A stretch of DNA of 64,000 nucleotides, taken from contig MU277686.1 in assembly GCA_022385805.1 (NCBI GenBank), positions 70,249-134,248 of the forward strand, written 5' to 3'. How positions within the stretch are numbered: position 1 is the first letter of the stretch; the number at the start of each line of letters is the position of its first letter. This stretch comes from Pilatotrama ljubarskyi (Eukaryota; Basidiomycota; Agaricomycetes; Polyporales; Polyporaceae). The notes under the pieces were generated by a model. The model was not told the DNA's origin and searched no databases. It saw only the letters and a program-made list of their open reading frames with translations. The position numbers and the translations under genes are program-made. Below, piece by piece: positions 35,101 to 45,931 of the stretch.

Positions 35101-38100
35101 ATGTCGACCGCCGCCCCCGAGACACCTACCAAGCCTCAAGCCACACAAAAGGCGAGCTCCGCAGGGCATCCCACAACGCCCGGCGATAATGCGGCTCAGA
35201 ACGAAAACATGCCGCCTACCCCAGAAGTCCGTCTGAATGGGCGGCGCGCCTCCAGCCTGCGGGGTGTGCCCTCGACTGGTGCAAGCGGGGACGACGGATG
35301 GGGATCTCATTTCTGGGTAACACTGGTGGATCCGCAGGTTCGTGCTCTCGAGACTTAAACAGTTAACATGCGACGTCCTCTGCCTGCTCTCGTGCAGCGT
35401 TGCCGTTGTCGTTTTCGCGAGATGCAACGGCCGGGGCGCATGCACGTATCGGTGAAACCGATAGTCCTCAAAGCTCGGAGGGCTGCGTCCCAGTCTTAAC
35501 CCAGGGTGTAGCTTCTCGGCCGCTGGCCAGATATCCAATACAATCGCTGCGGCCTCACGCTTGATCTGTATCCGTTGATTTGAACTCGTGTTTCTTCTGC
35601 GCATTTGACCGACGCTCACGCCCTTGTGCAGACGCAGGTATCATTCTATGCATGTCCTGCGACGGGGGAGGTGAGCTGGGACCCCCCAGTCGGGAACTTT
35701 CTGTAAGTGCTATATCCCCTTGGCCACACTGCCGGGTAGCTGATTGAAGGGATGTAGGCTGCCACCTAGTCCGGAAGGAGAATGGTGGGAGATGTACGAC
35801 GAGGCCAGCGGCCTCCCCTACTACTACCATACCAAATCTGGGGAGACTGTCTGGGAGCGCCCGGACGCCTTTGTAATACCCCTCGGAGTTCTGCAGAACA
35901 CTGCGCTGGCGCGGAGACTATCCATGCGAGAGCGCGCCGCGGATGTCAATGGCAAGAGTCCGCAGAAACAGCCTGGCGGTACACCAGAACGAATGCCATA
36001 TCGCCGATCCCGCTCATATACGTCAGAGAAGGACGCCGCAAGGAATGGTCGCAATGGCAGGGGCGCTGACGGCGCTCTACAACCCCGCCCTTCGCAGTCT
36101 TCCACGCGGAGCTCGCCAGGGCGCACACAGCATATCCCTCCTAGTCCCAAAGCGTCCTCGCCTCACCCCGCCTCGTCGTCCAAACGCGCTCAGTCCGGCC
36201 ACAAGTCCCCTCCCAGCTCCGACCACCAACACGACAGTTCCGGCTCTCATGCTGGGCCGCTGGCGTACGAACGCGGGCATCCTCTCGATCCGATCCCCGG
36301 CTCTCCCTACAATACCGATGCGTCACCGTCCCCATCCCCGTCGGTAAATGGCCGAAAGTCGATGTCGGCGACGCCGGTGAACGGACAGCGCCACGAGTCG
36401 CCTAGGAAGGAGAAGGACAGCATCCCGCAGCGGAAGAGCACCGCTGATGACTCTACGCTCGGCCGTTCTCGCTCCAAGTCCTCTTCCTATATGCAGTACC
36501 GTTCGCCGCAGCCACAGAGCCTAAATGCCGCTCTCGAAATGATCGCGCTGTCCAGCTCGCAGTCGTCGTCAAACTCACATGACAAGCATGACGGGTCTGA
36601 AAACGGGCATAGTGCGCGCTCCGGGACGCCGTCGTTACAGGAATCGCCTCCGCGGGTCAGAATCAACACCGACCCCAAGCTGCTTGGAGTCGCTGCTCGG
36701 AACGACCAGACACACACCAGCACGCCTCCGGACACGCCACTACGATTCAGATTCAAAGGAAAAGATAAGGGAAGCGTCCCACCGTCACCTATGAAGGCCG
36801 CCCTCGCGTCACCACAGCCTAGGCGTAGCGTCTCTGGTCCCACCGTAGTGCAGCTTCGAGGGAAATTCATTAGTACACCCGTCCTAGATCCTGGTGCGTA
36901 CCTTCTCCCTCCAGCCGGACGCATTCCTTACGACGCGATGCAGAGGCTACGAAACACATGAGCCAAATGATCAATCGCGGCAATGCCACACCGATACCGG
37001 TTGATATTTACCAGAACACCGGACGCAAGTCTGGAGCATCTCTCGATACTGGGTATGTTCTGTGCCACATGAAATTCGGCATCTTCATTATCTGAGACTG
37101 AGAGTCCAGGAGATACCCTGTTCTGCCCCAGGACCTGGCGTCCGACATCCAACAGTTCGCAGAATCAGACTTTGCGCATCGCTACTTCTCCACACATCGG
37201 ACGGGCTTCATCTTCAAGCGCAAGATTCCGGTCGCTCAGGTTATGACTTGGCAGAAGGTGCGTCGCATACACAGATGTCGCCACATCCAGCCCCTCACGG
37301 CAAGCGTACAGGCCCCCATCACTACACCCCTTCTCAATCTCAACCGCGCGTTGCACAAGGACGCGCTCAAGACCTTCAAGGTCATTCAGCGCCTCATGGG
37401 TGATCGCGAGCGTGAACGAGGCGGGCCGTATACATCCTCACCGGTCAAAGCCTACAATGTATCTACGATGTCTTTCTCCAACGGACCGAACAACGCGTTA
37501 CTGGAGGAGGAGCGCTGGCTGCTTGGGGAGGGCCTCAGTCACGGAGAACTACGGGACGAGATCTACTGCCAGCTGATGAAGCAGCTCAATGGGAATCCGA
37601 GCAAGTGCGTCCGTTCCCTCTGTGCTTTGTGTGCTTTCTCTGACGCCTTTCACGCGCGATGAGTAGGGAGAGTACCTTCAAGGGTTGGCAGTTGCTCTGC
37701 GTTCTGCTCGTCACTTTTCCGCCCTCCAAGGACTTCGAGACGTACCTGCGGTCGTACATACAGCAGTCAACAAACCAGCACGCAGGTCGAATTGATGTGA
37801 TGGCGAAGTATTGCCTCCGCCGTCTTGCGTACATCTCGAAGAAGGGACCCAGGGGCAAGCCGCCCACTATCGCCGAGATTGAGACTGCTTCGGTGAGTGT
37901 GGATGCCGTACTCCCCGCCCCTTCATCTCGTTGAACGCCTTCGTGACAAGGATGCTGCCTTCAACCCGTCTATCTTCGGTGAAACCCTTGATACTGTCTT
38001 CCGGTTGCAAGAGCGCAACTATCCGGACAAGAAGGTCCCGATCATCCTGCCCTTCCTCGCCGACGGCATCTTGGCGCTCGGAGGCACCAAGTCCGAAGGC

Positions 38101-38712
38101 ATCTTCCGCGTACCGGGCGACGGCGATCTTGTCTCCGACCTCAAGCTCCGCATTGACAGAGGGTACTACAGCCTTGAGGGCGTGGACGACCCACATGTCC
38201 TCGCGTCGCTCCTGAAGCTCTGGCTGCGGGAACTGTGCGACCCCCTCGTGCCGGACGAGCTCTACAACGACTGCATCACGTGCGCGCACAAGCCGGACGA
38301 TTGCGTGCAGATCGTGCAGCGGCTCCCGACGATCAACAGACGCGTGGTGCTGTTCGTGATCAGCTTCCTGCAGCTGTTCTTGGAGGAGAAGATCCAGAGT
38401 GTGACGAAGATGACCGCTCCGAACCTGGCGCTCGTGATGGCGCCGAATCTGCTGAGATGCAATTCCGAGTCCATGCTGGTCGTCTTCACGAACGCGCAGT
38501 AAGTGTTCAGGATATTGCTTGGCGTGTGATGTGCTGAGACGTATGGCAGATACGAGCAGGCGTTCGTCCACAACCTACTGCTTCATCTCAAGTGTGCTGA
38601 GGTGGACCCTGACTTCGTGCCTACGCACGGACAAGGTGCCATCTCCCCTAGACCGACAACCCCTTCTGCTCCCCGTACCTCGAAATCCCGCCATCATCGT
38701 CCCAACTACTAA
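35101..38712 (+). CDS. WW-MyTH4-RhoGAP protein (ARHGAP39/Vilse type)
   Basis: This protein would switch off Rho/Rac/Cdc42 GTPases. Nine exons (35101-35337, 35632-35702, 35758-36893, 36944-37052, 37110-37257, 37312-37604, 37667-37892, 37951-38498, 38550-38712) give 976 residues with all phases consistent. Two WW domains lie at about 70-102 (FWVTLVDP then VSWDPP) and 106-140 (GEWWEMYDEASGLPYYYH then VWERP). A long Ser/Pro/Arg-rich linker covers 145-480. MyTH4 spans about 520-740 (FIFKRKIPVAQVMTWQK, then ELRDEIYCQLMKQLNGNP). RhoGAP spans about 741-935, with arginine finger Arg793 in SEGIFRVPG and KLWLRELCDPLVP. This is the domain order of ARHGAP39/Vilse. Intron 1 is unusually long (294 nt) and splits the first WW domain. 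WW domains suggest partners with proline-rich motifs, and MyTH4 suggests microtubule or membrane contact. Confidence 0.95.
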
Positions 38713-40690
38713 TCCCATGTGTACATTCCTAGCCGTTCATACCCTACCGATACCAGTAATCATTCCTGTGGCTTATGTTGTTCACTGATACCGCTAACCT
38801 CCCTTACCCGTACCGCTACCCTTATTCACGCCGCATTCTCTATCAGCGTGCTCACATTCACTCAGCCACATCCGCAATATCTTGTTGTAGCATCTATCTA
38901 TCCCCGCGCTTGCTTGCTCTCCGTCGCTTGGCGTTTGATTATGATCCGCTTCATTGCACAAACGTTCTTCGATACAGATTCACACAAGGCTCGCCGACTG
39001 CAGTTGGAGTATTCCTACATTGTTTCATACGTATGGGTTATTTGCTTGCCATTGCTACTGTTTGTCGGTAGGGTCTTGCATATCCTTTCCGAGGAGAAGT
39101 AGAAAGATATAGAATTGCCAGCGCAGGCAAATTTACTCGGTGTGCCAAGCTCTCAGATCTCAGGACATGTCCGTCGAGCAGTGGCACATGCGTGATGGCG
39201 ATGTTGTCGTATAGGTTGCCCTGGAAAGCCAGATAGAACCCCACGGGCCATCACAATTTTCTACCGATTGCGCGGATGTATTGGTCGAAGGCCCATGTCG
39301 AGCAGATCCGGACTATCCAAAGGGATACTAGTGAATGATGATATCATGGGACCTACTATGATCAGGAAGTCGCGGGATGCGCTGATCATGGTCGTCGAGC
39401 GTAAATCCACCAGGAACACTCCAGGCTTCGAAGCCCGCTGTATCCGCCATCTTTCCCCTGTAGAGCTAGCAGGTCCGAAAGAGATCATCAGCCCTGCAGG
39501 CACAGGTGGGTCGCTCACTTGTGCACGAGAGACCTGATAGCATCAGCAGTCCGATAAATGACCAGCTGCTTGTAAGGACCTTCCTTGGTGACCTCTCTTA
39601 TTGCGGCTTGCGTCAACCAGCGTAGCCTTCGGATAGCAAGTCGAGTCGCAAGCGACAACTCGTGAGTAATAGTGAACCTGCACTTTCAGCGACACTATCG
39701 TCGCTTGGCTCGGGGCCTTGTTGAGACGCATCTCGCCGCGCATCCAAGGCACGTAAACAGCGCTGATAGCCTGATAGACCTGCGCCTCGTGATCCGTACT
39801 GAGATATCTCGCCCTTTGCCAGAAACTGGGCGCCCGTTGAGAACTCGGGCGTACGTTTCACACTCCAGCATACGTCCGGACGATGCGTATCGGGATAGAT
39901 ATGCAGCCGCTATGAGCACTTCGCAACCGTAGTCTCTATCCATGTACGATGTGCCAGTGGAGGCATGAGTAGGGTAGATCTGTGAACAGTCAGATGTTCA
40001 TCTTCAGAACACGAGCAGAGCAAATCATTGGGGGTAACGGACCAGATCCGGCGCATCTCCTGTAAAGTGTGCTTCGTATTATGCTCTTGGACGACTTGTC
40101 TCATCGCTTCTGGCTGTTACTGGTCTTACATACAATCACGAGATAGTCGTTCGGATGGTGGTAGCGGGATAAGGAGCGTCGGCTTCGTGGCGCTCGTTGT
40201 GGCGGTCCGCGACATGCCACGCGCGTCCGCGACAGCACTGCCAGCATGCCCGGCGTTCAGGCTCAAACCACGACTATCACTGGTTGTACATACGCATCTC
40301 CGGCCTCCGTCGTAGAATGTGCGGGTTAACAGCTGTTTCAGGACGTCGTCACTTGTGCGATAATGCCGCACGACGTTCCACATGGCCGGCGAGAGAGGTT
40401 CAGCCGAAACCAAGCTCTAGCTCCGGATCCGTGAACACAGGTTGACTCCGACATTGACAGACCGCCGGCTGCCGCGCTTTGCCCAAGAGGGCAATGTACA
40501 CGACACTGCGATGCAGCTGCGCGCATGATAGGCCTGCCCGTTCTCGTCAGGACGCATGCATGCCCCTAGGACCGGTGGTTCTCATCATGATCAGCTTCTG
40601 CTGTTCCCATCACGCATCCCCCCTCTCAAAACTATAGCTGGGGCGCACTTCGCCGGGACCTATTGTTTCTTCGTCCCTCCACTCGGAACT
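38713..40690. other. Intergenic region with a gene remnant
   Basis: The left part is C/T-rich, probably the 3' region of the RhoGAP gene. A coding-like remnant on the minus strand is listed separately. Nothing else was recognised up to the G-alpha promoter. Confidence 0.45.
39261..39943 (-). pseudogene. Unrecognised coding remnant
   Basis: Three nearby minus-strand stretches look protein-coding. One starts at ATG 39943 and includes LNGRPVSGKGRDIS. One near 39760 includes VPWMRGEMRLNKAPSQATI. One near 39600-39520 includes REVTKEGPYKQLVIYRTADA. A possible 53-nt intron with a GTGAGC donor follows the third. I could not join the three stretches by introns with compatible phase, so this is either a decayed gene or a gene whose splicing I misread. 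I do not recognise the family and assign no function. Confidence 0.3.
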
Positions 40691-43063
40691 ATGGTCCGCG
40701 CCCTCGAGACTCCCGACCCGCTCGCCGTCGCCATTGCGCCGCCGCCCAACGAAACCCCTGCGGAACGATGGGCGAGAGAGCAGCGCGAGGCGGAGGCTCG
40801 CAGAATCAGCGAGCAGATTGATGAGCAGATAAGGGCCGAGAGGCAGGCTATGAAGAAGCGAAAACCACCGATAAAGCTGCTCCTGCTCGGCCAGAGCGAG
40901 AGCGGCAAGTCTACGACGGTGAAGAGTGCGTTGCTCCCCTTCGCCTCTATCTATGACGAGCCTCTGCACCGCTGACATGAACTTATATGCAGATTTTCAG
41001 CTCGCATATGCCTACGATGCGTTTATGGCAGAGCGAGCGGCCTGGCGCGCCGTCATCCATCTGAACCTCGTGCGCTCGGTCAACAACATCCTAGACGTTC
41101 TCTGGAAAGAGTTATCTACGGACGGCTCTGCTGCGATACCGTATACCCCGGCGTTGGAAACACAGCTGACTGGACCGCTCGATGCGGACTTGGACGAAGA
41201 GGAAGAGGAGCCGGTAGAACCGACGAGCCCAACCGAATGCCTCCTCAACGAGACGCATCGTGCCCTGATGCAGCAGCTCGGACGTCTCAAGCAGGTGCAG
41301 CGCGACCTCGAGCGCAGCCTCGGCGCGGCCTCGTCGGAGGAGGTGGATTCTGGTTCAAGCGGCGCAGCCCCGTGGAACGTCGGAGGGGGATGGCGGCCTC
41401 GGGAATTTGCTGTCACGACACGCAGCGGATGGAAGAATGCCCTCGGCCGTATGCGAGCCGCAGGCCGCAAGTCCCTAGATTCGACCGTCGGGAGACCCGA
41501 TAGGCGGTCGGAGACGCCTGCGCCGGATGCACAGCTCCCCCCTCGGCCAAAGGTGCGATTCGCGTTAGTTATGCGAGCCATACGGTGCTGATGCTCTCTC
41601 AGACCGCGGGCGCGGCCCGCAGGTCTTCCGTCGCCAAAGCCCCATTGCCCCAGCAGCAGGCTGATGAGAAGACAGAAGAGGCGGACATTGAGAACGCCGC
41701 CGAGGTCATCGCTTCGTGTGCTGATGAGATGTACGCTCTCTGGATGCACCCTGCGGTCAGGGCAGTTCTCAGCAAACGAGGCATGCGTCCGGAGGAGGGG
41801 CCTGGATTGTAAGTTCACGGTTGTCAAGCGTTCATCTGTCCCTGTCCCTCACGGTCATGTCCTCGACAGCTTCCTGAACGACGTTGCTCGGGTTGCTTCA
41901 CGCGACTACCAGCCTACTGACGACGACGTCGTCCGTGCGCGACTGCGGACAATGGGTGTACAGGAGCACCGAATCACATTCGAGAAGGGTACGCATCTGA
42001 TCATCTCCGCCGTACTTTGCACTGAAATGATGACCTAGGCTCGGATGCCGGCTGCGAATGGCTCATTTACGACGTCGGCGGCGCGCGCTCCCTGGTATGT
42101 GGACTGCCAAGCAAGCTTCTAGCCATACTCACCGGCTGCCACAGCGGAATGCCTGGTACCCATACTTCGACAACATCAACGCGATCATCTTCCTCGCGCC
42201 CATTAGCTGCTTCGACGAGCGGCTCGCGGAAGACCGCCGAGTGAACCGTCTCCAAGACAGCCTGCTGCTTTGGAAGGCCGTCTGCTCCACAAAACTTCTT
42301 GCCAACGTGCAGCTCATTCTCGTGAGTACTTCTGGCTTGTTTTTGCAGTTGCGAAGGCGAAGGGGCTCTCATATACGTTCACTTCGCGTGCGCCAGTTCT
42401 TGAATAAGTGTGACTTGCTGGAGAAGAAGCTCTCGCGTGGAGTGCGAGTAGTTGACTACATTCCCACCTACGGAAGCAGGCCTAACAACCTCGAGTCAGC
42501 GTCGCACTGTGCGTTTCTTCCCTTATCAAATCCCACTTTGGAGAGCACTAGTGGCTGGGATGCTGACGATGTCTACCGGACCCATATCTTTTGACGCAGA
42601 TTTCCGTTCGCAGTTCAAGGACATTTCTGCGCGGCACTCGCCCAACCCGCGCGTCTTTTACTCGTTTCTCACGTCCGTCGTGGTACGTCTCCCATGTTCC
42701 GTTCTCCTGATCATCTGCCGGGTTGCGAAGACGCTGCGACGGCGTCCCGGCCACCTCTTTCCGTCGTGTGCCTCTCAGGGATATTGCATCGCCCCCTTCT
42801 TCCGGAGAAGGTTTTGCGCGGTGCATCGAGGCGCAAATTAGGCTTCCTTCTCGCCGGTTTCTGGCTCGTGGATGCCACGGTTGAATGGACACTCACCGCC
42901 GCTTCCCACCGTTTGCAGGACACGAAGGCGACGCGCATCACGGTTGCGACAGGTGAGCCTCCTTCCCTGCTTGCGTTGCATGTTCGGAAGTTCACGCTGC
43001 CTGCTTCACATAGTGCGCGAGGGAATTCAGAGGAACAACCTCAAGAACGCCGTCTTCCTCTGA
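40691..43063 (+). CDS. Divergent heterotrimeric G-protein alpha subunit
   Basis: G-alpha subunits relay receptor signals by GTP binding. Ten exons (40691-40925, 40993-41552, 41603-41808, 41870-41988, 42039-42094, 42145-42321, 42397-42508, 42600-42682, 42919-42952, 43014-43063) give 543 residues with consistent phases. The P-loop GQSESGKST is at 67-75, the switch I arginine is in LRTMGVQEH, DVGGAR is at 385-390, and NKCD is at 454-457. The final helix is REGIQRNNLKNAVFL. Usual G-alphas have about 355 residues; here a 60-residue charged N-terminal helix and roughly 160 residues of acidic, Ser/Pro-rich insert in the helical domain (about 130-280) add length. The start MVRALETP lacks the MGxxxS myristoylation motif and nearby cysteines for palmitoylation. 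The last intron pair includes one of 236 nt (42683-42918). Basidiomycetes often carry expanded, divergent G-alphas; this seems one of them. Confidence 0.92.
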
Positions 43064-43548
43064 TGGCTTCTGCCAGGTCGTACCCGTCGTACGCTCTGCC
43101 ATCTCACGTTACAGTCGGGGAACGATGGTTTCGAACGCCTTTGAGCAGGTGCAACGGTGATAAGTTACTTATTGTTCATCTATTCTATGTCAAGTCATAC
43201 CATCCTATACCTATGGCTGGCACTTCTAGGTGCTAGTGTTGTACTTCACCATTCCTTTCACAAGTTTCACCTTCGCCGACACCAAGGCGACATTCCTCCG
43301 ATATACGTACAACCTCTTCGCGACTTGAAAGCTTGAACATTACCAGTCTGTAAATTCGGGGGAGAGGTACAATCCTCCAAGAACTACCTTCCCTCCCATA
43401 TGATGCTGTCCTCTACAACATCCCAGACATCCGGATTCTTGGAAAAGGAAGTTTGCATAGCAAATGTCCAGCCTGATCCATTCACAGCACCGAGTTTCCA
43501 GCCGATTGGCAGGTCGCAAAGGTGCAATGAAAAGAAGAGGGAAGGATC
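43064..43548. other. Intergenic region
   Basis: 3' region of the G-alpha gene and of the U2 gene on the other strand. Nothing else was recognised. Confidence 0.5.
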
Positions 43549-43733
43549 CCCCGACGACACAAGCCGGTACTGCAGTAGCAAGGTCATCGCGCCCCCGGGT
43601 TGCAAGCAGAGCCCAGGGGACAGGGGCGGCAAAAATTAGATAACCAAAAATGGGGCCGGTGGCCCCATAATAGTGGTTAAACTATTAAGAACAGATACTA
43701 CACTTGATCTAAGCCAAAAGGCCAGAGTGGTAA
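43549..43733 (-). ncRNA. U2: U2 spliceosomal snRNA
   Basis: U2 snRNA pairs with the intron branch site in the spliceosome. Read on the minus strand, the 5' part contains GGCCTTTTGGCTTAGATCAA followed by GTGTAGTATCTGTTC, the universally conserved U2 core including the GUAGUA branch-site pairing element. Stem IIa (AATAGT and ACTATT) and stem IIb (ATGGGGCC and GGCCCCAT) are perfect. The Sm site AATTTTTG follows. Stem III (CCCC and GGGG arms) and stem IV with the loop TACTGCAGTACC, the U2B''-binding loop type, complete the molecule. Length about 185 nt fits. The ends are estimates: the 5' end is placed about 10 nt before GGCC and the 3' end after the stem IV closing GTCGTC. A TATA box lies 26 nt upstream. 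It looks functional. Confidence 0.95.
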
Positions 43734-44191
43734 GGAATCGGAGACGTCGAGACGAGGCTTATATAGGACCGCAAGATGCGCACGGACCAGGCGGGTGTTT
43801 GGCCCCATCGATGGGCAAGCAAAGAACCGAGACTCTACCGGAATCGGTCATCAGCTCCCTGATAGGAAGGCGACGGCTTTGGATCCTAACAGTCGCAAAC
43901 AACCACCTCGCCAATCCATTGGCGAGATCTCAGTAGGAGTGACCGTTCTCCGGATACGTCACACGTTCATATCACTTGTAAGTACTGGTGAATATGGGAT
44001 CTTCTTTCTATGACACCCTGTGTACAGACAAGAGAAAGTGTTCTGGGTGCGTCCTACACGAGTTCTATGCATCATGTTTGAGCTAACCATGCATATAAAG
44101 ATAGATAGATCATATTCAAAGAGGTCGCGTTTGACGCCGCGACCAGACCTTCCCACTCCAGAGTCGTAATAGTCCAAGAGCTAATTGTTGC
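43734..44191. other. Intergenic region upstream of U2
   Basis: Holds the U2 promoter. No coding feature was recognised before the end of F-box gene C. Confidence 0.5.
43759..43766 (-). promoter_or_regulatory. TATA box of the U2 snRNA gene
   Basis: TATATAAG on the minus strand is placed about 26-33 nt before the predicted U2 5' end, the expected TATA-to-start distance. No separate proximal element was identified. Confidence 0.65.
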
Positions 44192-45451
44192 CTACAGTGA
44201 CGCAGCTCGTCCATGGAAGAACTTCGCTCCTTTGCGTCCTAGAAGGCCATCGCAAAGGGACCGGAGGAGGCCCTCTCGGCTGTCCAAACGAATCAGGCCC
44301 TTGATATGCGATGACTTCTGCACCCGCGCTATCCTCGCCCTCTCTGCTGCTATCTCTGCTCTTTTTCTGCGATCGTGCGTCCATTCTCCCTCGTCTGTCT
44401 CGCATTCGCTCCAGCATCCGGCCTTGCCCAGCATCCTATCTTCCCACTCCCATCTCAGGCGGTCTCTCCAGTAGCCGGCTCTGTACCATCTCCCGCGCAA
44501 GACAACGATCCTCGATCAGCCGGGTCCTCTTGACGCATTGGCGAGAATGTGGCGCCCCTCGAGGTGGTCATAGCCTCGGACTGGCTCTAGCGTCAAGGGC
44601 TGGATGATGATTTTTTGGAGTTGCGGGTGCGCCAACGCCGCTCGGAACTCAGGCGTCGAGCTCGCGTGAGGGAAGGAGCTGGTGGACATGGCCTCGAGGA
44701 CCTCCGTAATCAGGTTGCTCGCCTGAGAGACTCGGAGGCGGGTCATGGAAGGTGCCAATTCGGCCCAGAAGGGCAGCGTTTTCGCCCACGAATGCTGCTT
44801 TCCGCCCTCGAAGACGACATGCAGGTGAGTGAGCAGGGGAAACGGCGGGAGATCATGGTGGTCGTAGTCGATCCTGCGGTTCATCCATCGCGGCGTTGGT
44901 CGCACGAAGATTCCGTCGTCCGCGAGCAGCGTGACGCTGACATATGGGAGCGCGATGTCGGGGTGCTGCAGGATGACGAGCGTTCTCAGGGACGGGGCGA
45001 CGAGGGCGAAGAGTCGCGGTACGAGGTAGGCGAACTGCCGGTCCCATGCGCCCTTGGCTGCCCACCAGGCGCGCTCGTCCTCGGCGACCTGCTTTTCCCG
45101 CTTCCCTTTGTTGCTCGAGTACTCGCCCCAGCCCCGCCACGGCCGCATGAGCGACTCGCAGTCCTCGGGAAAGAAGCTGAGGAGCAAGTGGCGCGTGTCA
45201 AGGCTGCTGTGTCCCGGCGTTCCTCCATGAGGAGACTGGGACCGCTCTATGCGGTCGAGGCAGAGGAGGAGCCGGCCGATCTGCGCAAGGCTTGTCAGCT
45301 TCAGCGAGTGAAATCGATGAGCTGCGGACGCTGCGCGGAGGCCGGACGAGGTAGCCGCGAGTGCGGCACCGGTTCGGCCTCCGTCGGTGCATGCGTATGA
45401 GAGGATGTGGTCCCAGATGTCGACCGGGAGCCTGTCCATGGGATGCAACAT
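44192..45451 (-). pseudogene. F-box family gene C, interrupted by an in-frame stop
   Basis: The frame starts at ATG 45451 (or 45439) with MDRLPVDIWDHILSYACTDGG-type F-box sequence and runs 312 codons to TGA at 44516-44518. After that stop the same frame continues for about 108 codons to 44192. It encodes RIVVLRGRWYRAGYWRDRL and RWEWEDRM, aligning well with the intact paralogue C-terminus (WISVLRSRLYEPEYWPQRL, then TWEWQDRM). The stop is thus inside a conserved segment and may come from a CGA-to-TGA change. Alternatively, an in-frame 54-nt intron with a GTCAAG donor and an ACAG acceptor would remove the stop together with part of the conserved segment. The middle has VTLLADDGIFVRP, LPPFPLLTHLHVVF and TLPFWAELAPSMTRLRV, shared with the other members. 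It lies head-to-tail with gene D, suggesting tandem duplication. Confidence 0.65.
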
Positions 45452-45931
45452 GTTTGACTGGTTGACCGTCGGACAGTGTGGAAGAAGTGGTGGCGTATGG
45501 AGGGAATGTTTACGAGCACCCTGACTGACTGGCTGGGTGGCTAAATAATCGTGGTGGCCGCTCTTTTGTGCATAGCAAGGCCGGGCTGTGCTGACCGTAT
45601 GAGGCGTCGACATTGACGTATGAGCGCCTTGTCCGGCCTGTTGCAGGCGATCCGCGGCTACTAAGTAGCAGCTATCAGTGACTGCCGTCTCGCTCAAGCT
45701 CTGTATCGCTCCCAGTTCTCGCGTTGAGGATCTTCTGTTTATCTCGACTCATGGAGAAATTGGCGTATGGCACAATCGCACCTCCAAGCGCGTCGATCCT
45801 GCAAGGAGCAGGATGGAGACGCCCATGGAAGTAGCCTGCGAAAATCAATCGCCATAGCCCTGCAAAGTCCCAGCGAGAGAACATGCTATCCTAGCTGACA
45901 GAACTTATATCCAGAGCCTTACGCTGATGCA
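45452..45931. other. Spacer between tandem F-box genes C and D
   Basis: 480 nt that should hold the promoter of gene C and the 3' end of gene D. A possible AT-rich TATA-like TTATTTAG lies near 45541-45548 on the minus strand. Nothing else was seen. Confidence 0.45.

Noticed and set aside
37867..38571. 234-codon minus-strand open frame antisense to the RhoGAP domain
   Set aside because: It mirrors a GC-rich coding exon on the other strand that has clear RhoGAP motifs; a typical shadow frame.
44615..45400. 261-codon plus-strand open frame
   Set aside because: Antisense to the conserved part of F-box gene C and without a recognisable domain.
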